Below the pieces are notes generated by a model, which saw nothing but the letters and a program-made list of their open reading frames with translations, was not told the DNA's origin and searched no databases. A DNA stretch of 13,946 nt from an uncultured Lachnospiraceae bacterium (GTDB lineage Bacteria > Bacillota > Clostridia > Lachnospirales > Lachnospiraceae), in NCBI GenBank assembly GCA_902803355.1, contig CADCPP010000030.1:1-13946 (forward strand). The letters run 5' to 3'. Below, one piece after another: positions 6,759 through 13,220 of the stretch. Position numbers and translations under genes: made by a program. Each line of letters opens with the position of its first letter. Position 1 is the first letter of the stretch.

Positions 6759-7515
6759 GGACTATATCGACAGAATATCTCTGGATGAAGAGCAGCACGA
6801 AAAGCTTCTGCAGGCAATCAGAGAAGCAGAAACAGAAAAGAATGCGGATCCAAGCAGCCGCAGGAAAAGACTGCTTCGCTCCCCGCTGAAAACGATGGGA
6901 CTCATTGCTTCGGCAGCAGCTGTGGCGATAGTCCTGTTTGCCCTTCCTTCTCTGTCTGATAAAACATCGGATGCCAGCCTCACCTTTGCCGCAGCGATCC
7001 CGAACGAAGATATGGTGATTGATCAGGCGGCCACCGAGTATGCCGTAAACACGGCAGGGCAATATGCTGCGGCAAGCCGGGCCGAGGAAGCGGGACCTGT
7101 GGAGGCTCCGCTTGGTTCTGGCCAGGCAGAGGAAGAGGAAGTGAAGTCTGAAGTGTTAACTTATCAATTTACGGCAGACCTATTCGGAAAGATCGGACAT
7201 GCCGATGCGGAAACGGCTGCCGACGGACGAAAGAGCGAAACGCCTGCCTATGTCACGGCTGCTCCCACAGCTCTTCCGGACTCTGCCGACCTTGACCGCG
7301 TCATCGCGGAGATCCTGAACGAGGCATTTTTAGAGATGAGCGAAACTAAGGAAAGCGCCGCCTTTGATTACCGCTTCACCTATCAAAACGAAGTCGTTTG
7401 CCGCTACGATTCTGCCTCGGGTTTTCTTTCCGCGGACGGAAAAGGAGCAACGCTGTCTGACGCCAGACGTGAGCAGCTGAACATGCTGTTAAAAGCATAT
7501 TTCGAAAGCAAATAA
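6745..7515 (+). CDS. Single-pass membrane protein, probable anti-sigma factor
   Basis: 256 residues from ATG 6745, with an AGAAGGAGA site upstream, overlapping the sigma gene. A cytoplasmic N-terminus (1-49) contains a helical stretch (DEEQHEKLLQAIREAETEK) and a basic patch (RRKRLLRSPLK), then one membrane helix (about 50-69). This predicts N-in, C-out topology. Outside are a low-complexity acidic/Ala-rich spacer (about 75-140) and a small C-terminal domain (about 180-256, including AFDYRFTYQNEVVCRYD). The position and topology are those of an anti-sigma factor that holds the ECF sigma at the membrane. However, the cytoplasmic part lacks the HxxxCxxC zinc signature of ZAS/zf-HC2 anti-sigmas, and its fold was not recognised. 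The anti-sigma role is inferred from context. A simple membrane accessory protein remains possible. Confidence 0.7.
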   Translation: MSAYKDYIDRISLDEEQHEKLLQAIREAETEKNADPSSRRKRLLRSPLKTMGLIASAAAVAIVLFALPSLSDKTSDASLTFAAAIPNEDMVIDQAATEYAVNTAGQYAAASRAEEAGPVEAPLGSGQAEEEEVKSEVLTYQFTADLFGKIGHADAETAADGRKSETPAYVTAAPTALPDSADLDRVIAEILNEAFLEMSETKESAAFDYRFTYQNEVVCRYDSASGFLSADGKGATLSDARREQLNMLLKAYFESK

Positions 7516-7524
7516 TGGTTTTGC

Positions 7525-7553
7525 TTGAATTCCGTCCGGAAGCGTCGTATAAT
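7525..7553 (+). promoter_or_regulatory. Strong sigma-A promoter of topB
   Basis: TTGAAT (7525-7530), exactly 17 bp, then perfect TATAAT (7548-7553). It begins 10 bases after the anti-sigma stop. Predicted start near 7560, a leader of about 31 bases. The TTG that could look like an upstream topB start codon is in fact the first half of the -35 box. Confidence 0.75.
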
Positions 7554-7590
7554 TTCACGCAGATATCCGGAAAGGAATGCCGATGGCCGC

Positions 7591-9702
7591 ATGGCAAAAG
7601 CCCTGTTTATCGCTGAAAAACCGAGTGTAGCCCAGGAATTTGCCCGGGCTCTTCATGAACCCATGACCCGTAACGAGGGCTTTCTCGAAAGTGAAAGAGC
7701 CCTCGTTACGTGGTGTGTGGGGCATCTGGTCACCATGAGCTATCCGGAGGTCTACGATCCGGCACTCAAAAAATGGTCCATGGACACCCTCCCTTTTATT
7801 CCGGAAAAATTCAAATACGAACTGATCCCTGCTGTCAAAAAACAATTTAATACGATCAAAAAACTGATGCACCGCGAAGACGTGGACCGCATCTATGTCT
7901 GCACGGACTCGGGACGGGAAGGGGAATATATTTACCGCCTGGTGGCTCAGATGGCAGGCGTGCCGAAAGGAACGAAGCAGCTGCGTGTCTGGATCGACTC
8001 CCAGACCGAGGAAGAGATCCGCCGCGGCATTCAGAGCGCAAAGGATGAGTCGGAATACGATCATCTTTCGGATGCGGCCTACCTGCGTGCGAAGGAAGAT
8101 TATCTTATGGGGATCAATTTTTCCCGCGTGCTTTCGGTCAAATACGGGTATGAGATCCGCAGCTTCCTGGGAGACCAGCAGGTGAAGATCGCCGTTGGCC
8201 GGGTCATGACCTGTGTTCTGGGAATGGTGGTCCGAAGGGAACGGGAGATCAGAAGCTTTGTAAAGACGCCGTTTTATCGCCTGATCCTTCATCTCGACCC
8301 GCAGGACTCATCCGGGAAGCTGCTGGATCTGGAATGGCGCGTGACCGAAGACTCAAAGCATTTCGCTGCCCCGTATCTCTACAAAAACAACGGCTTCAAA
8401 AAACACAGCATTGCGGAAAAGGCCGCTGCGGAGCTGATGCAGCTTACCCCACCTGCGGCGAAGATCGCGCAGATCAAAAACAAGACGGAAAAGGTCAATC
8501 CGCCGCTTCTGTTTAATCTTGCGGAGCTTCAGAATACCTGCTCCAGGACGCTTAAGATCAGTCCTGACGAGACGCTGAAGATCGCACAGGAACTGTATGA
8601 AAAGAAGCTGGTCACCTATCCGCGTACCGATGCCCGCGTGCTTTCAAGCGCCATTGCCAAGGAGATCGGCAAAAACCTTCACGGGCTGACGGCACTTCCG
8701 GAGACAGGGGGATTTGCTCAGGAGATCCTGGAGAGCGGCCGCTATAAAGGGATCGGAAAGAGCCGTTATACGAACGACAAGATGATCACGGACCACTACG
8801 CGATCATTCCGACGGGGCAGGGCCTTGGTGCGCTGAACTCCCTCTCCGAGCTTAGCCGCAGTGTGTATGACAAGATCGTTCGGCGTTTTCTTGCTGTCTT
8901 TTACCCGCCTGCGGAGTACCGGAAGACCGAGGTGGAAGCCGTTATGGATACCGAGCATTTCTTTGCTTCCTACAAGACGCTGTCGGAAAAGGGCTTTATG
9001 GCCGTGAGCGGCATCTGGCAGGCAAAAAAGAAAGCGGACGACGAAGAAGAGGAGCAGGACGCACAGGGACTTGGCGAGATCCTGAACCGGCTGAAAAAGG
9101 GCGATGAGCTCCGGGTAGCCGGCATCGATATCAAGGACGGGGAGACATCGCCGCCCTCCCGCTACAACAGCGGTTCCCTCATCCTTGCGATGGAGAATGC
9201 CGGCCAGCTGATCGAAGATGAAGAGCTGCGTGCGCAGATCAAAGGGTCCGGGATCGGGACCAGTGCCACACGGGCCGAGATCCTGAAGAAGCTGGAGACC
9301 AACCGCTATCTGGCAGTAAGCAAGAAAACGCAGATCGTTCAGCCTACCATGCTTGGGGAAATGGTCTTCGATACTGTCTACTGTTCCATCAAGCCTCTGC
9401 TGAATGCGGAACTGACGGCAAGCTGGGAGATGGGGCTGACCAAAACCGCGGAAGGGACTTTAAGCGCAGAAGAGTACATGGCAAAGCTGGATGATTTTAT
9501 CCGCCGCCGCGTACAGAACGTCAAAGACGCCGATTACAAACCCTGGCTGCGGCAGGCTTTTGCCCAGACGGCAGCCTGTTATCCGGACTGGAAAACAAGC
9601 GGCCGAAACAGCAGACAGGGCAAGACGAGTACAAAAGCGAAAACCGCTCAGACTAAAGATAAAGCATCAGTAAAAGCTAAGAAAACGGAGGAGAAGCAAT
9701 GA
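7591..9702 (+). CDS. topB: DNA topoisomerase III (type IA)
   Basis: Type IA topoisomerase that cuts one strand through a 5'-phosphotyrosine and decatenates DNA during replication and recombination. 703 residues from ATG 7591. The Toprim domain has FIAEKPSVA (Glu9) and the DSGREGE motif (Asp106-Glu112). GRVMTCVLG follows, then the catalytic TYPRTDAR segment with Tyr343. GSGIGTSATRAEIL and a final basic Lys-rich tail (about 668-703) are present. No C-terminal zinc ribbons are seen, in line with bacterial TopB and unlike TopA. Codons from 7561 to 7590 offer no alternative start after the predicted transcript start. The only clear Shine-Dalgarno (GGAAAGG, 7569-7575) is 15 bases from this ATG and better placed for an out-of-frame ATG at 7583. 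A 13-bp inverted repeat lies in the early coding region. The stop overlaps the next ATG. Confidence 0.95.
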   Translation: MAKALFIAEKPSVAQEFARALHEPMTRNEGFLESERALVTWCVGHLVTMSYPEVYDPALKKWSMDTLPFIPEKFKYELIPAVKKQFNTIKKLMHREDVDRIYVCTDSGREGEYIYRLVAQMAGVPKGTKQLRVWIDSQTEEEIRRGIQSAKDESEYDHLSDAAYLRAKEDYLMGINFSRVLSVKYGYEIRSFLGDQQVKIAVGRVMTCVLGMVVRREREIRSFVKTPFYRLILHLDPQDSSGKLLDLEWRVTEDSKHFAAPYLYKNNGFKKHSIAEKAAAELMQLTPPAAKIAQIKNKTEKVNPPLLFNLAELQNTCSRTLKISPDETLKIAQELYEKKLVTYPRTDARVLSSAIAKEIGKNLHGLTALPETGGFAQEILESGRYKGIGKSRYTNDKMITDHYAIIPTGQGLGALNSLSELSRSVYDKIVRRFLAVFYPPAEYRKTEVEAVMDTEHFFASYKTLSEKGFMAVSGIWQAKKKADDEEEEQDAQGLGEILNRLKKGDELRVAGIDIKDGETSPPSRYNSGSLILAMENAGQLIEDEELRAQIKGSGIGTSATRAEILKKLETNRYLAVSKKTQIVQPTMLGEMVFDTVYCSIKPLLNAELTASWEMGLTKTAEGTLSAEEYMAKLDDFIRRRVQNVKDADYKPWLRQAFAQTAACYPDWKTSGRNSRQGKTSTKAKTAQTKDKASVKAKKTEEKQ
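7669..7710 (+). repeat. 13-bp perfect inverted repeat within early topB codons
   Basis: Left arm CGTAACGAGGGCT (7669-7681) and right arm AGCCCTCGTTACG (7698-7710), separated by 16 bases. It would form a stable mRNA hairpin about 80-120 bases into topB. No T-run follows (TGGTGTGTGG), so it is not a standard terminator. Confidence 0.6.
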
Positions 9703-10376
9703 GCACCGAAGCATTAAAAACCGCAAATCTTGTAGATACGAGCCATACGATGGCTGCAGCGCTGTTTGCACAGTATGACTATCCCTGGGAGGTCCTTCCT
9801 CACATCAAGGACTTTATTCTGGAACTCATCAAAGAGCTTGATCCGGAAGAGTACATGGAATACGCACCGGATGTCTGGATCCACAAGAGCGTGAAGGTCG
9901 CGCCGACAGCGTCCTTAAACGGCCCCTGCATCATCGGGGAAGGAACGGAAGTGCGGCAGTGCGCATTTGTGCGCGGCAGCGCGCTGATCGGAAAGAAATG
10001 CGTGATCGGCAATTCCACCGAGGTGAAGAACAGCATCATTTTCGATAACTGCGAAGTGCCTCATTATAACTACGTAGGCGACTCCGTCCTGGGATTCCAC
10101 GCGCATATGGGAGCAGGTTCCATCCTGTCCAATATCAAGGCGGACAAGAAAAACGTGACCATCGCCGCCGAAGGCGAAAAGATCCAGACCGGCCTTCGCA
10201 AGATGGGCGCGGTGCTGGGAGACTATGTCGATCTCGGTTGCAATTCCGTCTGTAATCCGGGCAGCGTGATCGGACCGCGGACGAATCTGTATCCGCTGTC
10301 CTTTGTACGCGGCTTTGTCCCCGCGGATCACGTCTATAAAAAGCAGGGTGAAGTTGCCGAAAAGCATTACGACTGA
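9699..10376 (+). CDS. Left-handed beta-helix acyltransferase, GlmU C-domain-like
   Basis: 225 residues from ATG 9699, with GGAGGAG upstream and an ATGA overlap with topB (translational coupling). An N-terminal helical cap (about 1-55) precedes repeated hexapeptides of the left-handed beta-helix (about 60-200: VWIHKSVKVAPTASLNGPCI, then IIGEGTEVRQ). PHYNYVGDS (121-129) followed by GAGSILSNIKADKKN aligns by eye with the GHLTYLGD...GAGTITCNYDG part of the GlmU acetyltransferase domain, placing His122 at the catalytic histidine. There is no nucleotidyltransferase domain, so it is not a full GlmU. Such proteins are often annotated as UDP-GlcNAc pyrophosphorylase-like, which the missing domain does not support. 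An acyl-CoA-dependent transfer to an amino sugar or nucleotide sugar is likely; the acceptor is unknown. The link to topB has no obvious functional reason. Confidence 0.82.
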   Translation: MSTEALKTANLVDTSHTMAAALFAQYDYPWEVLPHIKDFILELIKELDPEEYMEYAPDVWIHKSVKVAPTASLNGPCIIGEGTEVRQCAFVRGSALIGKKCVIGNSTEVKNSIIFDNCEVPHYNYVGDSVLGFHAHMGAGSILSNIKADKKNVTIAAEGEKIQTGLRKMGAVLGDYVDLGCNSVCNPGSVIGPRTNLYPLSFVRGFVPADHVYKKQGEVAEKHYD

Positions 10377-10383
10377 TCAGAAA

Positions 10384-10413
10384 CAAAAAATGCCGGCCCC
10401 GCGGGGCCGGCAT
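10384..10413 (-). terminator. Intrinsic terminator of the LysR gene
   Basis: A perfect 24-bp palindrome (10390-10413; arms ATGCCGGCCCC and GGGGCCGGCAT around GC) is followed on the minus strand by TTTTTTGTTT (10390-10381). It starts 9 bases past the LysR stop. On the plus strand the same stem has no U-tail, so the upstream topB operon would be stopped only weakly, if at all. The whole gap between the convergent genes is 45 bp. Confidence 0.85.
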
Positions 10414-10421
10414 GCCGGGAT

Positions 10422-11369
10422 CTATTCTATGGCGATCTCTGCCGCTGTCTTTAAAAACTCGGTCATGGCATGGGTCACGTATTTTCCCTTTTTATGGAAA
10501 AAGCTGAGTGCTCTGCGGCTGTACTGCGGATCAAGTTTATAAAAGACAACGTTCGGATTGTGATAGGTATTCATGATCAGCGTATCGGTAACGAAGGCAA
10601 TGCCGATGCCGGAGCAGGCGACGTTGTAGCTGGTCATCTGCTGATCCAGACTGAGGATCACATTCGGCTTGATATGATGTGCGGCAAAGATCTGCATGGC
10701 GCGGTCCCGCGTGTCGTTGCCTGACTTGAGCAGAATAAACGGATCACCCGCAAATTTTTCAAACGGGACCGCAGGGACCTCATCGCTTAAGAATTGTTTG
10801 CTGGTGATGTCTTCGGCGGTGATCTGATAGCGGATCAGATCTTCATTGACGGCAAAGGAAGCCGGAACAGCAAGAAGCAGATTTTCCATGCGGAAGAGCT
10901 CGGAATCGTGTGTCTCCGTATCGAAGACGGAGTTGTCGATGATCAGATCGAGATCGCCATCCATCAGCAGCTGGTCCAGCTGCGGGGTATTGGCCTCGGT
11001 TACATGGATCCTCACACGGGGATAGCGGCTGTTGAAGCGCGCGATCACGGAGGGGAGGATACAGGCCGTAAACAGGCTGCTGCCGCCCACTTTGATGCTG
11101 CCTACGTTCAGCTCTTCGAGATTGTTCAGGTAATTCATGAAGCCGTTCTGCAGATCCATGTACTGTTTGATGACTTCAATATACTTCTCGCCGCATTCCG
11201 TCAGGCCGATCGGGTTGGTACTGCGATCGAAGATCGGCGCACCGATCTTTTTTTCGATCCGCTTGATGGTCACGCTGAGTGCCGGCTGTGAGATGAACAG
11301 GTTTTTTGCCGCGCGGGAAAAACTGCGTTCCTTGTACACTTCATAAACGTATTCGGGATTGCTGAACAT
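10422..11369 (-). CDS. LysR-type transcriptional regulator
   Basis: 315 residues from ATG 11367-11369, with AAAGGAG about 8 bases upstream. The N-terminal winged helix-turn-helix spans about 5-62 (RSFSRAAKNLFISQPALSVTIKRIEKKIG, then IFDRS and GLTECG). A linker helix to about 88 is followed by the two-lobed periplasmic-binding-like effector domain (about 90-300; SIKVGGSSLFTACILPSVIARF marks its start). LysR proteins bind as tetramers and usually regulate themselves and a divergent neighbour; here that neighbour is the uridine kinase gene. The effector cannot be read from the sequence. Length is typical (about 300). It is unlinked to an obvious metabolic operon other than udk. Confidence 0.93.
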   Translation of the reverse strand: MFSNPEYVYEVYKERSFSRAAKNLFISQPALSVTIKRIEKKIGAPIFDRSTNPIGLTECGEKYIEVIKQYMDLQNGFMNYLNNLEELNVGSIKVGGSSLFTACILPSVIARFNSRYPRVRIHVTEANTPQLDQLLMDGDLDLIIDNSVFDTETHDSELFRMENLLLAVPASFAVNEDLIRYQITAEDITSKQFLSDEVPAVPFEKFAGDPFILLKSGNDTRDRAMQIFAAHHIKPNVILSLDQQMTSYNVACSGIGIAFVTDTLIMNTYHNPNVVFYKLDPQYSRRALSFFHKKGKYVTHAMTEFLKTAAEIAIE

Positions 11370-11389
11370 ACAACGACTCCTTTATAACT

Positions 11390-11419
11390 TTGTCTGTTCC
11401 ATTTCAACCTGTATATATA
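11390..11419 (+). promoter_or_regulatory. Predicted promoter region of udk
   Basis: TTGTCT (11390-11395) followed at 16 or 18 bp by overlapping TATATA boxes within the TATATATAT run (11412-11420). This would leave a leader of about 70 bases. The minus-strand LysR promoter probably overlaps it (TTGTTG at 11448-11443, TAAT-like box near 11417-11425), but its -10 is ambiguous. Confidence 0.35.
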
Positions 11420-11456
11420 TTAACACAGATTTATAACATATACAACAAAAAGTTAT
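11411..11456. promoter_or_regulatory. Candidate LysR operator dyads in the lysR-udk gap
   Basis: Two AT-rich inverted repeats lie between the divergent genes: GTATAT (11411-11416) with ATATAC (11438-11443), and ATAAC (11433-11437) with GTTAT (11452-11456). LysR-type proteins bind interrupted dyads of about this size (general T-N11-A rule). AT-richness makes chance dyads common, so this is tentative. Confidence 0.3.
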
Positions 11457-11494
11457 TGATTTAGCGCGTTTTTAACCGGGAAAGAGAGGAAAAG

Positions 11495-12124
11495 ATGCAG
11501 GATATTATGATCGTAGGTGTGGCCGGCGGGTCAGGCAGCGGAAAAACAACACTGACAAAGAAACTCGTGGAACGCTTCGGCGATGCGATCTGCGTGGTCC
11601 ATCATGATAACTACTACCGCGCCCATGATGACCTGACGTATGAGGAGAGAACGCACCTGAACTACGACTGTCCGGATTCCTTCGAGACGGAAATGATGGT
11701 AGAGCATCTTCGTCTGCTCCGCATGGGGCGCAGCGTGCACTGCCCGGTCTATGATTATACCGTTCACAACCGCAGCAGCGAGACAGTGCTGATCGAACCT
11801 CGTCCGGTCATTCTGGTCGAAGGCATCCTGATCTTTGCCGAACCGGCTCTTGTTGATCAGATGGATATCAAGATCTTTGTGGACACCGATGCCGATATCC
11901 GCCTCTGCCGCCGTGTGGTGCGCGATGTGCGCGACCGCGCGCGCACCGTGGAGAACGTAACGAAACAGTGGCAGGATACTGTCAAGCCCATGCATGAAAT
12001 GTATGTGGAGCCTTCCAAAAAATATGCGGATATTATCGTCCCCGAGGGCGGAAAAAACAAGGTGGCGCTGGATATGATCATGGGTTGTATCGAACGGCAT
12101 TTACGGAATACACAGGAGTCCTGA
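11495..12124 (+). CDS. udk: Uridine kinase (uridine/cytidine kinase)
   Basis: Phosphorylates uridine and cytidine to UMP and CMP in pyrimidine salvage, in the cytoplasm. 209 residues, near the usual length of about 210. P-loop GGSGSGKT (11-18), HHDNYYR (substrate-binding Asp region), NYDCPDSFE, PVYDYTVHNR, the lid and Walker-B-type segment VILVEGILIF, DTDADIRLCRRVVRD, and VKPMHEMYVEPSKKYADIIVPEGG are all present, so the enzyme looks intact. The start is ATG 11495 with GAGAGG at 11484-11489. Divergent from the LysR gene, which may control it. No strong terminator follows immediately: a weak stem GAACG-GAT-CGTTC (12128-12140) lacks a U-tail. Confidence 0.93.
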   Translation: MQDIMIVGVAGGSGSGKTTLTKKLVERFGDAICVVHHDNYYRAHDDLTYEERTHLNYDCPDSFETEMMVEHLRLLRMGRSVHCPVYDYTVHNRSSETVLIEPRPVILVEGILIFAEPALVDQMDIKIFVDTDADIRLCRRVVRDVRDRARTVENVTKQWQDTVKPMHEMYVEPSKKYADIIVPEGGKNKVALDMIMGCIERHLRNTQES

Positions 12125-12165
12125 ACAGAACGGATCGTTCGCAGGATCTGCTTTGATATAGTTGC

Positions 12166-12190
12166 ATATTTCACGAAATATTCATATTTC
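12166..12190. promoter_or_regulatory. Three alternating 7-bp half-sites upstream of the CPBP-rpoD promoter
   Basis: ATATTTC (12166-12172), its exact reverse complement GAAATAT (12175-12181), and ATATTTC again (12184-12190), each separated by two bases. The half-sites repeat every 9 bp in alternating orientation. They end 15 bases before the predicted -35, a position suited to a regulator of the operon. Confidence 0.45.
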
Positions 12191-12205
12191 AGCCGTAATT
12201 TTCGC

Positions 12206-12234
12206 TTGAAAACAGGGCGTGATTACGGTATATT
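12206..12234 (+). promoter_or_regulatory. Predicted sigma-A promoter of the CPBP-rpoD operon
   Basis: TTGAAA (12206-12211), exactly 17 bp, then TATATT (12229-12234). Predicted start near 12241, giving a leader of about 60 bases before the CPBP ATG. Confidence 0.6.
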
Positions 12235-12251
12235 CTACGTTGTATATCCAT

Positions 12252-12275
12252 GCGCACTGAAATGGTGTGCTTTTT
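12252..12275 (+). terminator. Terminator-like hairpin in the CPBP-rpoD leader
   Basis: GCGCACT (12252-12258), loop GAAAT (12259-12263), GGTGTGC (12264-12270), then TTTTT (12271-12275). The stem needs two G-U pairs, so it is of modest strength. It lies after the predicted operon promoter and before the ribosome site. It may end udk transcripts, act as an attenuator, or both. Confidence 0.45.
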
Positions 12276-12301
12276 CGGTATACAATGGTTGAGGAGTGCC
12301 T

Positions 12302-13210
12302 ATGAAACCAAATCAAAAACCGGGTTTTTTCCGGCTGTTATGGGAATTGATATATCCTTTTCTTGCCTACCAATTGATCGCTGCCGCCGTCTCGGTCGCC
12401 GTGGGAATGCTGCTGACGGCGCTTCAGTTTACAAAGATCCTGGACGGCGTATCGGATGCGTACAGCCTGACCGTGGCAGTTTCCGATATGATCACGGCAC
12501 ATTACAGTCTGATCTCGGGCCTGTCGGCCGCACTGACCGTTCCGCTTCTGATCTGTTTCTATCAGAATGACCGTGTGAAGGAGAAAGCGGCGCAGGTCTA
12601 TACCGCGTATGAGAACGTGCCCTTTCCCTATTATCTTTTCAGCTTCATTATGGGAGCAGCGGCCTGCCTTGCCGTCAATAATCTGCTGGTCTTCAGCCGC
12701 CTTACCGAGCTGCTTTATGATGGCTATGAAGCAACGGCGGAGATCCTGTTTCAGGGCGGGCTCATCGTTGAACTCATTATCATGGGCGTTCTGATCCCGG
12801 TCGTGGAAGAACTGATCTTCCGCGGTCTGGTCTACCGGAGGGTCCGCTGGTACCTCGGGGTGATGCCTGCCATGATCCTTTCCGCCCTGTTTTTCGGCAC
12901 GGTCCACGGCAACCTGCTTCAGGGCCTTTACGCGTTCATCATCGGCCTGCTGCTTGCGTATGTCTATGAACGCTTCCATTCGATCCTGGCACCCATTGCC
13001 GTGCATGCGGGAGCGAATATCCTTTCGGTGATCGCCACCGAGACGGAGATCCTTGATTTTACCTACAATGATGATACTTTGTTTCTTGTCACGACGGGGA
13101 TCGCACTGCTGATCTTTGCCGTCATGTTCTATCTGATCACTGCTTTCGTTTATCCCAAAAAGAAAAACGAAGCAGGGTCCGCGCCGCAGGATAGTGTAAG
13201 CGGCAGCTAA
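12302..13210 (+). CDS. CPBP family intramembrane metalloprotease (CAAX/Abi type)
   Basis: 302 residues from ATG 12302, set by GAGGAG at 12291-12296; an in-frame GTG at 12296 overlaps that site and is rejected. A polytopic membrane protein with about seven or eight hydrophobic helices. It carries the three family motifs: VEELIFRG (Glu169, Glu170, Arg174), FFGTVHG (His202) and VHAGANIL (His235, Asn239). These correspond to the EExxxR, FxxxH and HxxxN/B motifs that bind metal in Rce1-like enzymes. Some bacterial relatives cleave peptides or membrane proteins, or give self-immunity to bacteriocins; substrates are mostly unknown. The gene ends 10 bases before the RpoD start, with the next ribosome site touching its stop (TAAGGAGG), so co-transcription is nearly certain. 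Acting on an anti-sigma factor is an attractive idea, but nothing in the sequence proves it. Confidence 0.9.
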   Translation: MKPNQKPGFFRLLWELIYPFLAYQLIAAAVSVAVGMLLTALQFTKILDGVSDAYSLTVAVSDMITAHYSLISGLSAALTVPLLICFYQNDRVKEKAAQVYTAYENVPFPYYLFSFIMGAAACLAVNNLLVFSRLTELLYDGYEATAEILFQGGLIVELIIMGVLIPVVEELIFRGLVYRRVRWYLGVMPAMILSALFFGTVHGNLLQGLYAFIIGLLLAYVYERFHSILAPIAVHAGANILSVIATETEILDFTYNDDTLFLVTTGIALLIFAVMFYLITAFVYPKKKNEAGSAPQDSVSGS

Positions 13211-13220
13211 GGAGGTCAAT

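Noticed and set aside
7525..7590. A TTG start for topB 22 codons upstream.
   Set aside because: The TTG is part of the -35 box of a near-consensus promoter, so it would not be in the transcript. Family homology begins at ATG 7591.
11917..11947. An 8-bp GC-rich inverted repeat in udk (GGTGCGCG / CGCGCACC).
   Set aside because: It falls in a run of Arg/Val/Asp codons that produces GCG/CGC repeats by itself; no T-run or regulatory context.
12119..12146. A hairpin right at the udk stop (TCCTG / CAGGA with inner GAACG / CGTTC).
   Set aside because: The stem is broken by an asymmetric internal loop and has no U-tail; too weak to call a terminator.
12250..12570. A 106-codon frame starting in the CPBP-rpoD leader.
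   Set aside because: No ribosome site precedes ATG 12250, only about 9 bases would lie between the predicted start and it, and most of it overlaps the CPBP gene out of frame with no recognisable domain.
12338..13219. A 293-codon open frame antisense to the CPBP gene and the RpoD ribosome site.
   Set aside because: Charged, low-complexity translation with no domain; the sense frame has all CPBP motifs. It is a shadow of codon usage.
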